Shown: in pieces, positions 1-5,898 of the stretch
Numbering within the stretch: the stretch's first letter is position 1
How the letters are laid out: every line of letters begins with the position of its first letter
From: Clostridiales bacterium UBA1777
GTDB taxonomy: Bacteria > Bacillota > Clostridia > Oscillospirales > Oscillospiraceae
Assembly: GCA_002315275.1 (NCBI GenBank)
Contig: DCGN01000153.1
Span: 1,212 to 8,809 of the forward strand
DNA length: 7,598 nt
Direction: 5' to 3'
Position numbers and translations under genes: made by a program
Notes under the pieces: generated by a model
The model's input: the letters and a program-made list of their open reading frames with translations, nothing else
The model's database searches: none
Told to the model about the DNA's origin: nothing

Positions 1-310
1 TCTTGAATATCTCGAGAATGCGCTTGTAATCGGTGTCATCCTTGTCGGGATCTGCCATCTTGTAGCGGCAGGAGCCGAGAGCGGAGGAAGGAGTGTGGAG
101 CAGGAGCTCGAGCTCGGCGGGATCCTCTTCGCCCATGTCGAAAAGTCTGTCGTTAAGGACGCCCTTGATGCCGTACTCTGCGCCGTAGACCTTAGTAATG
201 CAGTCAGCCTCGAGAGCGGTCTTGATGACGCCGTATGCGCTGGAGTTGATAACGGATGAGGGGCCGCCGGACTGTCCGAATATGCAGGCTCCCTTAAGAA
301 TTTCAGCCAT
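1..310 (-). CDS. pfp: 6-phosphofructokinase, probably pyrophosphate-dependent (N-terminal part, runs off the window)
   Basis: The first 103 codons are present; the 3' end lies beyond position 1. The product should phosphorylate fructose 6-phosphate to fructose 1,6-bisphosphate in glycolysis, in the cytoplasm. Residues 12-22 read GQSGGPSSVIN, the phosphofructokinase nucleotide/PPi-loop start. Residues 73-83 read TPSSALGSCRY, a form I associate with long clostridial PPi-dependent enzymes rather than short ATP-dependent PfkA. The residues that decide PPi versus ATP use (the GGDDS region) are outside the window, so the phosphoryl donor is inferred. The start is the ATG at 310, with GAGG eight nt upstream. 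The gene follows the UxaA-family gene after 124 nt and has its own candidate promoter under a perfect inverted repeat, so it is probably a separate transcription unit. Family assignment is firm; PPi specificity is likely. Confidence 0.85.
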   Translation of the reverse strand, partial: MAEILKGACIFGQSGGPSSVINSSAYGVIKTALEADCITKVYGAEYGIKGVLNDRLFDMGEEDPAELELLLHTPSSALGSCRYKMADPDKDDTDYKRILEIFK

Positions 311-351
311 TGTTAGTTCCTCTTTCTGTACTTTTTTGTTTTTACTATTAG

Positions 352-379
352 ATATTATTATATCCTTTTTTCGTGACAA
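352..379 (-). promoter_or_regulatory. Candidate promoter of the phosphofructokinase gene
   Basis: On the minus strand a TTGTCA box (379-374) is followed after 16 nt by TAATAT (357-352). An exact TATAAT overlaps this at 362-357 but would lie only 11 nt from TTGTCA, and no -35-like hexamer sits 16-18 nt upstream of it. The start codon is about 40 nt downstream. The AT-rich context and position between two genes support a promoter, but the exact boxes are uncertain. Confidence 0.45.
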
Positions 380-411
380 ACCGTTTCATACAAAAAGCAT
401 GAAACGGTTTG
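377..411. repeat. 13-bp perfect inverted repeat, operator-like
   Basis: Arms 377-389 (caaaccgtttcat) and 399-411 (atgaaacggtttg) are perfect reverse complements around a 9-nt spacer. Neither strand has a U-tract after the second arm, which argues against an intrinsic terminator. Each arm is itself almost symmetric (AAAC-C-GTTT and AAAC-G-GTTT), as expected of two tandem sites for a dimeric repressor. The proximal arm overlaps the candidate -35 box of the phosphofructokinase gene. A transcript hairpin that stabilises the end of the upstream mRNA is the alternative. Confidence 0.6.
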
Positions 412-434
412 AACGTTATCTATTTAATTATATA

Positions 435-1940
435 TTACTGTGCTCCCATTGTCAAGGGGAATGCATACTCTCTGTGACCGAGCTGCTCGGCGATGGTGAG
501 CTCGCCGTTGCAGGCTGCGATAACGCGGTCAAACAGGATCTTTCCGCCTTCGGCTATGGTCATACTGCCCATAGATACGCCGGTGAGGTCACAGTCCATA
601 TTTCTGCCCATGAGCTTCATTGCATCGGGAGATCCGGTGAGCTTGACTGCGGGAGCGATGGGGTTGCCTACGGGAGTGCCGCGGCCGGTGCTGTACAGAA
701 GAACGTTTGCACCGGAGCAGGTCAGGCCGAGCAGGGACAGAGGATCGAGGCCCGGGTTGTCGGTGACATAAAGGCCCTTACCGTCGGGATACTGGCCGAA
801 GTCGAGAGCGCCCTCGATAGGTGCGGTGCCGCCCTTCTTAACGTTGCCGAGTGCCTTTTCCTTAAGCGTGGTAATGCCGCCTGCGATGTTGCCGGGGGCG
901 GGGTTGGACTCTTCAATTCTGCGACCCATGGAAACTGCTCTGTCATACATGACCATCATCATGTCGATGATCTTATCGGCTGTCTCCTTGGTGCGGGAGA
1001 GCTTGGTGAGCACGCCTTCGCCGCCGTACCAGCCGACAGTCTCGCCAAGGAGAGAGGTGCCGCCGTTCTTAACGACGAGGTCGGATGCGAAGCCGATGGA
1101 GGGGTTGGAGGCGATAGCGGTAGTCCAGTCGGATGCGCCGCACTTTACGCCGAGAACTATATCGGAAACGTGAGCTTCAACGCGCTCCTGCTTTGCGAGC
1201 TCTTCTCTCATGGCGAGAGCCGTCTTCTCGAGCTTGTCATAAGCAGCCTCGGTGGAGCCTTCATCCATGGAGCGGACATATGCGCAGGGCTTCTCGCCTT
1301 CTACCTGATGGAAGAACCACTCTGCTTCAACACTCTCGCAGCCGAGGCCGGAGAAGATAACGCCGCCGACGTTGGGGTTTCTTGCTATGCCGAGCATGAT
1401 AGCCTTGATACGGTCTACCTCGTTGGGAAGTATGACACAGCCGGAGGGATTGGTGATGCAGATGATATCTCTGTACTTTGCGCCGAGATCGTCAACGATC
1501 TTATTCGCGCAGACAGCGGTAGAGATAACGACGAGGTGGTTTCTGAAGCCGATCTTGCCGTCATTGCGGCGGTAACCGCTGAGCTTGGGCTCCTCAGCGA
1601 GGATGAAGCTGTCATCGATCTCCTTGATCTTTTCGGGAGCGAAATCGTAAGCGTGATTCTGCTTCCAGTTTGCAACGGGGTCAAGCACGTTGTGGACGTG
1701 TGCATAGTCGCCGGGAACGAGGTCGACTGCGGCAGCGCCGATAACGTGACCGTACTTATAGATTATCTCGCCCTTTGCGATGTTCTTGAGAACGATCTTG
1801 TGACCCTGAGGAAGAGCGGTCTTGATGGTAATGCCGGTCTTTTCTCCGTTGACAAGTATCTCATCGCCGATTTCCATCGGCTCAAGTGCTACTGCGACAT
1901 TGTCGGCAGCTTCGAAGCGTATAGTCTTCTTAATGCTCAT
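435..1940 (-). CDS. UxaA-family (altronate/galactarate dehydratase-like) sugar-acid dehydratase
   Basis: This 501-residue protein matches the full length of single-chain UxaA enzymes. Those are iron-dependent dehydratases that turn a sugar acid such as D-altronate into a 2-keto-3-deoxy acid. Residues about 1-95 form the SAF domain, with HKIVL and then KGEIIYKYGHVIG near 47-68. The UxaA core starts at GYRRNDGKIGFRN (122-134) and continues through GLGCE (198-202), LGVKCGASD (263-271), KNGGTSLLGET (291-301) and NPAPGNIAGG (346-355). YSTGRGTPVGNP (416-427) is also typical. The family's usual TH-x-x-GC motif reads TNPSGC here (163-168), so a histidine seems replaced by Asn164. The start ATG at 1940 has GAAGGGA upstream. 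It begins 19 nt after the FAD oxidoreductase gene, so the two are surely co-transcribed. The substrate is not established; sulfolactate sulfo-lyase (SuyAB) shares the fold but is normally two chains. I leave the symbol empty because altronate activity is unproven. Confidence 0.85.
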   Translation of the reverse strand: MSIKKTIRFEAADNVAVALEPMEIGDEILVNGEKTGITIKTALPQGHKIVLKNIAKGEIIYKYGHVIGAAAVDLVPGDYAHVHNVLDPVANWKQNHAYDFAPEKIKEIDDSFILAEEPKLSGYRRNDGKIGFRNHLVVISTAVCANKIVDDLGAKYRDIICITNPSGCVILPNEVDRIKAIMLGIARNPNVGGVIFSGLGCESVEAEWFFHQVEGEKPCAYVRSMDEGSTEAAYDKLEKTALAMREELAKQERVEAHVSDIVLGVKCGASDWTTAIASNPSIGFASDLVVKNGGTSLLGETVGWYGGEGVLTKLSRTKETADKIIDMMMVMYDRAVSMGRRIEESNPAPGNIAGGITTLKEKALGNVKKGGTAPIEGALDFGQYPDGKGLYVTDNPGLDPLSLLGLTCSGANVLLYSTGRGTPVGNPIAPAVKLTGSPDAMKLMGRNMDCDLTGVSMGSMTIAEGGKILFDRVIAACNGELTIAEQLGHREYAFPLTMGAQ

Positions 1941-1959
1941 TGATCGTTTTTCCCTTCAA

Positions 1960-3609
1960 TTAAAAAGTTGTATCATTAATTGCTTTGCGTACGGATATAT
2001 CCATGCCTGCGTCTGTCTTGCTTATGACAACATTGGCAAGCCACTCGGTATCGTTCTGCGTGGGGTAATCCTCTCTGAAGTAAACACCGCGGCTTTCCTT
2101 ACGCATATCTGATGCCTTGATCTGCATTTCGGCGAGGAGGAGCATATTCTCGCAGTGGATGACCTCTGCCATATCCTTGACGCCGGAAACTGCGGCATTC
2201 TTGACCAGACCGTTCATTTCCTCCACATCGGCCGCAGCCTTTGCGATGGACTCGGCATTTCTGAGAATACCGAGGTTGTTGAACATGGTCTCGCCGAGGC
2301 GCTTTCTGATATCTTCCGTCTTGACGTCACCGGAGCGTGTCATAACAGCCTTCATGCGCTCATCGGCCTTCTGCCATGCAGAATCAATGTCTGCCTCGGA
2401 GGGCATTGCGGCACCGGCGAGAACATAGTCTGCCGCGCCGTCACCTGCGATGTGTCCGAATACGACGGTCTCGGCACCTGCGCAGCCGCCGAGACGGTTG
2501 CCTCCGTGGAGGCCTCCGATGACCTCGCCGCAGGCGTACAGGCCTTCGACGCCGACATTGCAGTTTTTATCGATAATGACACCGCCGATATTTGTGTGTG
2601 CGGCGGGCATCATCTCGGGCATTTCCTTAGTGAGATCCATTCCCACCTGTGCGGCGGGCTTGGTGAATATCTCATGGTCAACATAGAGGAAGTCATGGCT
2701 GAGCATCGTCATATCATAGTAGATGCCGCCGTGAGGAGTGCCGCGGCCTTCGCGGACCTCATTGAGCATTGCTCTTGCGAGGTTACCCTTCTGAGCATTG
2801 TTTCTGGTGAGGCCGTACTTCTCCATAAAGGGCTCGCCGAGGCCGTTTCTCAGCTCTGCGCCGTGACGCAGAAGCGTGGTGGCGATGACCTTGCCGCGTA
2901 TTTCGTCGGGATAAACGAAGCAGCAGGGCTCAAACTGCTGGAATTCCATATCGACCAGCTTAGCGCCTGCTTCGTAAGCCATTGCGTAACCGTCACCGAT
3001 GATCGGCTTGGGGTAAGTGGAGAAGCTCTGCATAGCACCGCAGCCGCCGGTTGCGAGAACGACAGCCTTTGTAATGAAGCGAACGGTCTCGCCGTCCTTG
3101 TCAACGCCGTAAGCACCGATGACCTTGTTTTCGGTCTTGAGAAGGCCAAGAATATCAAGAGGCATGTAGAACTCAACGCCGCAGTTTTTGCATTTTTCCT
3201 GCAGAGCCTTCATCTCGGCAACACCGGTGGATACGCCGGCCTTTACAAGGCGGGCGTAGGTCGTACCGAGGGTATGTATAGGCAGATAATTGCCCTTTTC
3301 ATCGCGTTCGAAGTGAACGCCGTTATTTTCAAGCCAATGAACTTCGCCGAGCACCTTCTCGGAAAGGATCTTTGCGAGGCGGCTGTCATTGATGCCGTAG
3401 CCGCTGCGCTCAACGTCCATGAAGTAGCACTCCTCAGAGTCGCCGGGCAGGACGGGTGCGTTGAAGCCCATGATTTCGGGGGAGGCACAAGCGCCCTTAC
3501 TGACAACTGTTGCCTTGATACCCTTTTCAGCCAATGCTGAAGCTGCTCTCAGGCCGGCGGCGCCGCTGCCGATAACAAGTACTTCCGCAAATATAGTTTT
3601 GCAGTTCAT
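1960..3609 (-). CDS. FAD-dependent oxidoreductase of the fumarate reductase/L-aspartate oxidase family
   Basis: This 549-residue flavoprotein has an N-terminal Rossmann fold (IGSGAAG, residues 13-19) and a second FAD motif ATGG (186-189). A substrate-capping region follows, then HTNIGG (338-343), ACGEV (359-363) and HGGNRLGG (368-375). Its C-terminal helical domain ends in ESRG...REDYP, as in SdhA, FrdA, NadB and AprA. The usual substrate-binding His338 and Arg372 are present, and Arg248 may be the catalytic arginine. The motif that normally reads QFHP is QFEP (225-228), so a substrate-contacting histidine is replaced by Glu227. There is no signal peptide, FMN-binding domain or heme motif, and no iron-sulfur partner gene beside it, so the protein is probably cytoplasmic with an unknown electron partner. 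It starts at the ATG at 3609 behind GGGAG, 155 nt after the transketolase C-subunit and 19 nt before the dehydratase. A sugar acid, keto acid or enoate is a plausible substrate; NadB is unlikely without nadA or nadC. Confidence 0.85.
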   Translation of the reverse strand: MNCKTIFAEVLVIGSGAAGLRAASALAEKGIKATVVSKGACASPEIMGFNAPVLPGDSEECYFMDVERSGYGINDSRLAKILSEKVLGEVHWLENNGVHFERDEKGNYLPIHTLGTTYARLVKAGVSTGVAEMKALQEKCKNCGVEFYMPLDILGLLKTENKVIGAYGVDKDGETVRFITKAVVLATGGCGAMQSFSTYPKPIIGDGYAMAYEAGAKLVDMEFQQFEPCCFVYPDEIRGKVIATTLLRHGAELRNGLGEPFMEKYGLTRNNAQKGNLARAMLNEVREGRGTPHGGIYYDMTMLSHDFLYVDHEIFTKPAAQVGMDLTKEMPEMMPAAHTNIGGVIIDKNCNVGVEGLYACGEVIGGLHGGNRLGGCAGAETVVFGHIAGDGAADYVLAGAAMPSEADIDSAWQKADERMKAVMTRSGDVKTEDIRKRLGETMFNNLGILRNAESIAKAAADVEEMNGLVKNAAVSGVKDMAEVIHCENMLLLAEMQIKASDMRKESRGVYFREDYPTQNDTEWLANVVISKTDAGMDISVRKAINDTTF

Positions 3610-3638
3610 TATTATTCTTTCTCCCTATATATAAAATA

Positions 3639-3658
3639 CTATTCCGAAAAACGAATAG
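3639..3658. repeat. Short inverted repeat upstream of the FAD oxidoreductase gene
   Basis: CTATTC (3639-3644) and GAATAG (3653-3658) are reverse complements around 8 nt. On the minus strand an AT-rich stretch including TATATA follows (about 3627-3637), just upstream of the ribosome binding site. This could be an operator over a weak promoter, but a six-base repeat in AT-rich DNA can arise by chance. Confidence 0.3.
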
Positions 3659-3723
3659 CTTTGAGATCGTGTTTTATGTTTGGGTTTTTGATTGTTCTCT
3701 TATTTGGTATAAACGGCTTGAAG

Positions 3724-3748
3724 CCTGCCCCGTATAATACGGGGCAGG
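3724..3748 (-). terminator. Strong GC-rich stem-loop after the transketolase C-subunit gene, without a U-tract
   Basis: The arms 3724-3734 and 3738-3748 pair perfectly over 11 bp, seven of them G-C, around a 3-nt loop. The hairpin begins 16 nt after the stop codon of the transketolase C-subunit. The minus-strand transcript continues CTTCAAGCCG, so the U-run of a classical intrinsic terminator is missing. It may be a partial terminator, or an mRNA-protecting hairpin that sets different expression of the transketolase pair and the two genes downstream. Confidence 0.55.
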
Positions 3749-3764
3749 TTCAAATAAGGAAGGA

Positions 3765-4715
3765 TCAGAGTGCCTTAATAGCAGCCTTCATAGCCTCAAC
3801 GCCGAAGCCGAGATGCTCCATCTGCTCCTTGAAGGAACCGAAGCCGGGGATCATGTCGGGAACGCCGAGTCTCTTGACCTTGCAGGGGATGCCGCTCTCA
3901 GCGACACACTCGCAGACAGCGCCGCCGAGACCGCCGATAATGAAAGCGTCCTCGCAGGTGACGATCTTGCCGGTCGTCTCTGCTGCCTTGTAAACAAGCT
4001 CCTTGTCGAGGGGCTTAAGGGTGTGCATATCGATAACGCCGCAGTCAACGCCTTCTGCCTTGAGCTGCTTTGCTGCTTCGACAGCGTAAGGAACCATCAT
4101 GCCGCAGGCAATGATATAGCCGTCCTTGCCTTCTGCGATCTCGATGCCCTTGCCGAACTCGAACTTATAGTCGTTCTTGTAAACTTCGGACTCATTGCGG
4201 CCGTTGCCGAGACGGAGGTAAACGGGTCCGTCGATCTCGTTTGCAGCATCGAAGGCCTTGACAGCCTGAGTTGCATCGCAGGGAGCGCAGAGAACGAGGT
4301 TGGGGAAGGTACGGAGGATAGCGAGGTCTTCAAGAGCATAGTGAGTGAAGCCGCAGGGGCCCTGGCAAAGACCGGTGTTGCAGCCGATGATCTTAACGTT
4401 TGCCTTCTGGTAGCACATATTGGTGCGGATGCCTTCGCCTGCGCGCAGAGTGTTGAAAACGCTCATGCCGTAGATCCAGGGCTTGTAGCCCTCGAGGGCC
4501 ATGCCGGCTGCGAGGTCCATAGCGGACATCTCGGCGATACCGGTGTTGTAGTACTGCTTGGGGTACTTCTTTATGAAAGCGGGCATGCCTGCGCGGCCGA
4601 CATCAGCGGAGATAAGGCGGAACTCGGGGTTTGCAACTGCGAACTCCTGCATTCTGTTATCAAGGTCGGGTCTTGCGTTGCCCATCTTTTCGAACAGTCC
4701 GTAAGTTTCAATCAT
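3765..4715 (-). CDS. Transketolase-like, C-terminal subunit (pyrimidine-binding plus C-terminal domain)
   Basis: The 316-residue protein matches the C-terminal half of a transketolase. It should pair with the product of the gene just upstream to form a thiamine-diphosphate enzyme that moves two-carbon units between sugars. Catalytic Glu62 lies in NTGIAE (57-62), the PP/PYR interface region follows, THYALED is at 124-130 and IDMHTLKPLD marks the C-terminal domain. Set against my memory of E. coli TktA, several substrate residues differ: Asp469 aligns with Cys121 (GPCGFTH), Arg520 with Asn171 (RLGNGR), Ser385 lies in a changed loop (ADVGRAG), and cofactor-stacking Phe434 aligns with Met84. The His473 equivalent (His125) and Arg15 (candidate Arg358) remain. 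The ATG start at 4715 has AAGGAGG nine nt upstream, and that site overlaps the stop codon of the N-subunit gene, so translation is probably coupled. Fold assignment is firm; substrates are open. Confidence 0.9.
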   Translation of the reverse strand: MIETYGLFEKMGNARPDLDNRMQEFAVANPEFRLISADVGRAGMPAFIKKYPKQYYNTGIAEMSAMDLAAGMALEGYKPWIYGMSVFNTLRAGEGIRTNMCYQKANVKIIGCNTGLCQGPCGFTHYALEDLAILRTFPNLVLCAPCDATQAVKAFDAANEIDGPVYLRLGNGRNESEVYKNDYKFEFGKGIEIAEGKDGYIIACGMMVPYAVEAAKQLKAEGVDCGVIDMHTLKPLDKELVYKAAETTGKIVTCEDAFIIGGLGGAVCECVAESGIPCKVKRLGVPDMIPGFGSFKEQMEHLGFGVEAMKAAIKAL

Positions 4716-4729
4716 TTCAATAACCCTCC

Positions 4730-5584
4730 TTATTTGTAGCGGGTCTGCTTGACTTCCTCAAGTGCCTGCTCAAGCAGCTTGGGGTCTGTCAGCATGCCGT
4801 GATGCCAATTAGGTGTGCCTTCCATGAAGGAAACGCCGTAGCCCTTGACAGTATGGCCGATAATGACGGTCGGTACATCGGTGTCTGCATCGGGGATATT
4901 GTCGAGAGCCTCGACGACCTCTTCCATGCAGTTGCCGTTGATCTCAACGACATTCCAGCCGAATGCCTTGAACTTCTCGCCCAGAGGCTCGAGCTGCAGG
5001 CCGCCCTCTTCAGCCTCGGTGGGAGAGCTGAGGGAAACCATGTTTCTGTCAACAAGGGCGACGAGGTTGCCGAGCTTGTAGTGAGCTGCAAGCATTGCGC
5101 CTTCCCAAATTGCACCTTCGTTGCACTCGCCGTCACCGAGCATGGTGAAGACGTGGTGCTTGTCGCCTCTCTCCTTTGCAGCCAATGCGAGACCGGAGCA
5201 AAGAGTAAGGCCGTGACCCAGAGAGCCGGAGGAAACTTCCATGCCGGGGTTCTGGTTCTTGCAGGGATGCATGCCGTAGCGGCTGCCCCATGCGCCGTAG
5301 GTGTTGAAGATCTCATCGATGGAGCCGTAGCCTGCCATTGCCATAGCAATGTAAAGGCAGCCTGCGCCATGACCCTTGGAGAGGACGAAGCGGTCTCTTT
5401 CGGGCCACTTGCCGGGGTAGTCAAGATTCTTCTTCATCTTGTACATGTAAAGTGCCGTCATCATGTCTGCCATAGACAGGTCACCGCCAAGGTGAATAAC
5501 TGTTTTCTGGGAAAGCTTGAGAACGAGCTCACGCATTTCCAGGGCTTGGTCTTTAAGCCGTTCGATGGTTTCTTTATCAGCCAT
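4730..5584 (-). CDS. Transketolase-like, N-terminal subunit (thiamine-diphosphate-binding)
   Basis: The 284-residue protein is the diphosphate-binding half of a two-chain transketolase. The ThDP/metal motif runs from GDGE (150-153) to VDRN (178-181), about 30 residues as expected. Histidines that contact cofactor or sugar in known transketolases are visible: His31 (IHLGGDLS), His72 (SKGHGAG), His106 (GMHPC), and His261/His262 (WHHGML). SSGSLGHGL (118-126) and TVKGYGVSFM (245-254) are also family signatures. The segment after VDRN reads MVSLSSPTEAEEGG in place of the usual short N-x-LQ-x-DG turn, so this loop is longer and lacks the aspartate-glycine. The ATG at 5584 has AAGGAGG ten nt upstream. 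It is the first gene after a near-consensus promoter and precedes the C-subunit by 14 nt. Split transketolases serve the pentose phosphate pathway but also apulose-4-phosphate (AptAB) and sulfosugar (SqwGH) catabolism, so a dedicated catabolic role is possible. Confidence 0.9.
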   Translation of the reverse strand: MADKETIERLKDQALEMRELVLKLSQKTVIHLGGDLSMADMMTALYMYKMKKNLDYPGKWPERDRFVLSKGHGAGCLYIAMAMAGYGSIDEIFNTYGAWGSRYGMHPCKNQNPGMEVSSGSLGHGLTLCSGLALAAKERGDKHHVFTMLGDGECNEGAIWEGAMLAAHYKLGNLVALVDRNMVSLSSPTEAEEGGLQLEPLGEKFKAFGWNVVEINGNCMEEVVEALDNIPDADTDVPTVIIGHTVKGYGVSFMEGTPNWHHGMLTDPKLLEQALEEVKQTRYK

Positions 5585-5614
5585 AGAATATTGGCCTCCT
5601 TAGTTATTATGAAT

Positions 5615-5636
5615 GTGAAGCTGGTCTTCACTTCAC
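5615..5636 (-). repeat. Hairpin with two alternative arms in the transketolase leader
   Basis: GTGAAG (5615-5620, plus-strand reading) is the reverse complement of CTTCAC at 5626-5631 and of an overlapping second copy at 5631-5636. The transcript from the promoter upstream could fold in either of two registers, with a 5-nt or a 10-nt loop. The hairpin lies between the predicted transcription start (about 5641) and the ribosome binding site (about 5595-5601). It could instead be a DNA operator just downstream of the start site. Confidence 0.4.
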
Positions 5637-5647
5637 TTCTGTTCAAT

Positions 5648-5676
5648 ATTATAGCAACAAGCGTGCCAACTTTCAA
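5648..5676 (-). promoter_or_regulatory. Sigma-A-type promoter of the transketolase-FAD-dehydratase cassette
   Basis: On the minus strand TTGAAA (5676-5671) is separated by exactly 17 nt from a perfect TATAAT (5653-5648). Transcription should begin near 5641, giving a leader of about 57 nt before the transketolase N-subunit start codon. This is the best promoter in the window and lies in the only long gene-free stretch. Confidence 0.8.
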
Positions 5677-5737
5677 GGGCTATAATGTACGATGATCGGC
5701 GGATATTATTCTTTCCGCCGTCTTCGCCGTCCGTATT

Positions 5738-5797
5738 CTGTAAAACTATGTTACAGTTATAATGAACACCCCATTAAACAATTGGATAGTTTTACTG
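5738..5797. promoter_or_regulatory. Cluster of inverted repeats upstream of the cassette promoter (candidate regulator sites)
   Basis: CTGTAA (5738-5743) and TTACAG (5751-5756) form an inverted repeat with a 7-nt spacer. GTAAAACTAT (5740-5749) is also the exact reverse complement of ATAGTTTTAC (5786-5795), 36 nt away. CAGTTA occurs twice (5754-5759 and 5805-5810). The cluster lies some 60 to 125 nt upstream of the -35 box, a position that suits activator binding. The rest of the gene-free stretch 5585-5898 holds the promoter, leader hairpin and terminator described separately; I see no gene in it. Confidence 0.45.
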
Positions 5798-5811
5798 TTT
5801 ATTGCAGTTAC

Positions 5812-5860
5812 CGAAAAAATCACCCGAAGCTTAACACTTTTTCACGGTGTCATCTTCGGG
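5812..5860 (-). terminator. Rho-independent terminator of the prfC-cyclodeaminase-regulator operon
   Basis: The arms 5823-5829 (cccgaag) and 5854-5860 (cttcggg) pair over 7 bp. An inner 4-bp helix (5834-5837 with 5847-5850) extends the structure. Read on the minus strand, the hairpin is followed by TGA and a run of six T (5819-5814). It lies about 40 nt after the response-regulator stop codon. On the plus strand the same hairpin is followed by five T (5866-5870), so it could work both ways, although no plus-strand gene ends here. Confidence 0.8.
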
Positions 5861-5898
5861 CGATCTTTTTAATGTTATCTTGAGGGATTTCCGGGCGA

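Noticed and set aside
400..414. CcpA cre site in the inverted repeat upstream of the phosphofructokinase gene
   Set aside because: The central CG is one position out of register with the cre consensus when the outer ATG is aligned.
198..1943. Long plus-strand open reading frame of 581 codons opposite the UxaA-family gene
   Set aside because: It lies antisense to a well-supported gene, resembles no family I recognise, and its openness follows from the codon bias of the opposite strand. It also spans the intergenic region and part of the phosphofructokinase gene.
2155..3540. Plus-strand open reading frame of 461 codons opposite the FAD oxidoreductase gene
   Set aside because: It is a mirror of the real gene, with low-complexity Ala/Gly/Leu-rich sequence and no recognisable domain.
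3765..5584. Two separate transketolase fragments as a frameshifted pseudogene
   Set aside because: Each half has its own strong ribosome binding site, start and stop with a 14-nt gap, which matches the common natural two-subunit form.
5681..5686. TATAAT on the plus strand as a divergent promoter
   Set aside because: No -35-like box lies 16-18 nt upstream, and no plus-strand gene follows.
3813..5695. Two plus-strand open reading frames (3813-4739 and 4799-5695) opposite the transketolase genes
   Set aside because: Both are antisense shadows of clearly conserved transketolase halves and resemble no family I recognise.
5692..5883. Possible 63-codon plus-strand gene in the long gene-free stretch
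   Set aside because: It has no convincing ribosome binding site, runs through the terminator hairpin and the inverted repeats, and resembles no known protein.
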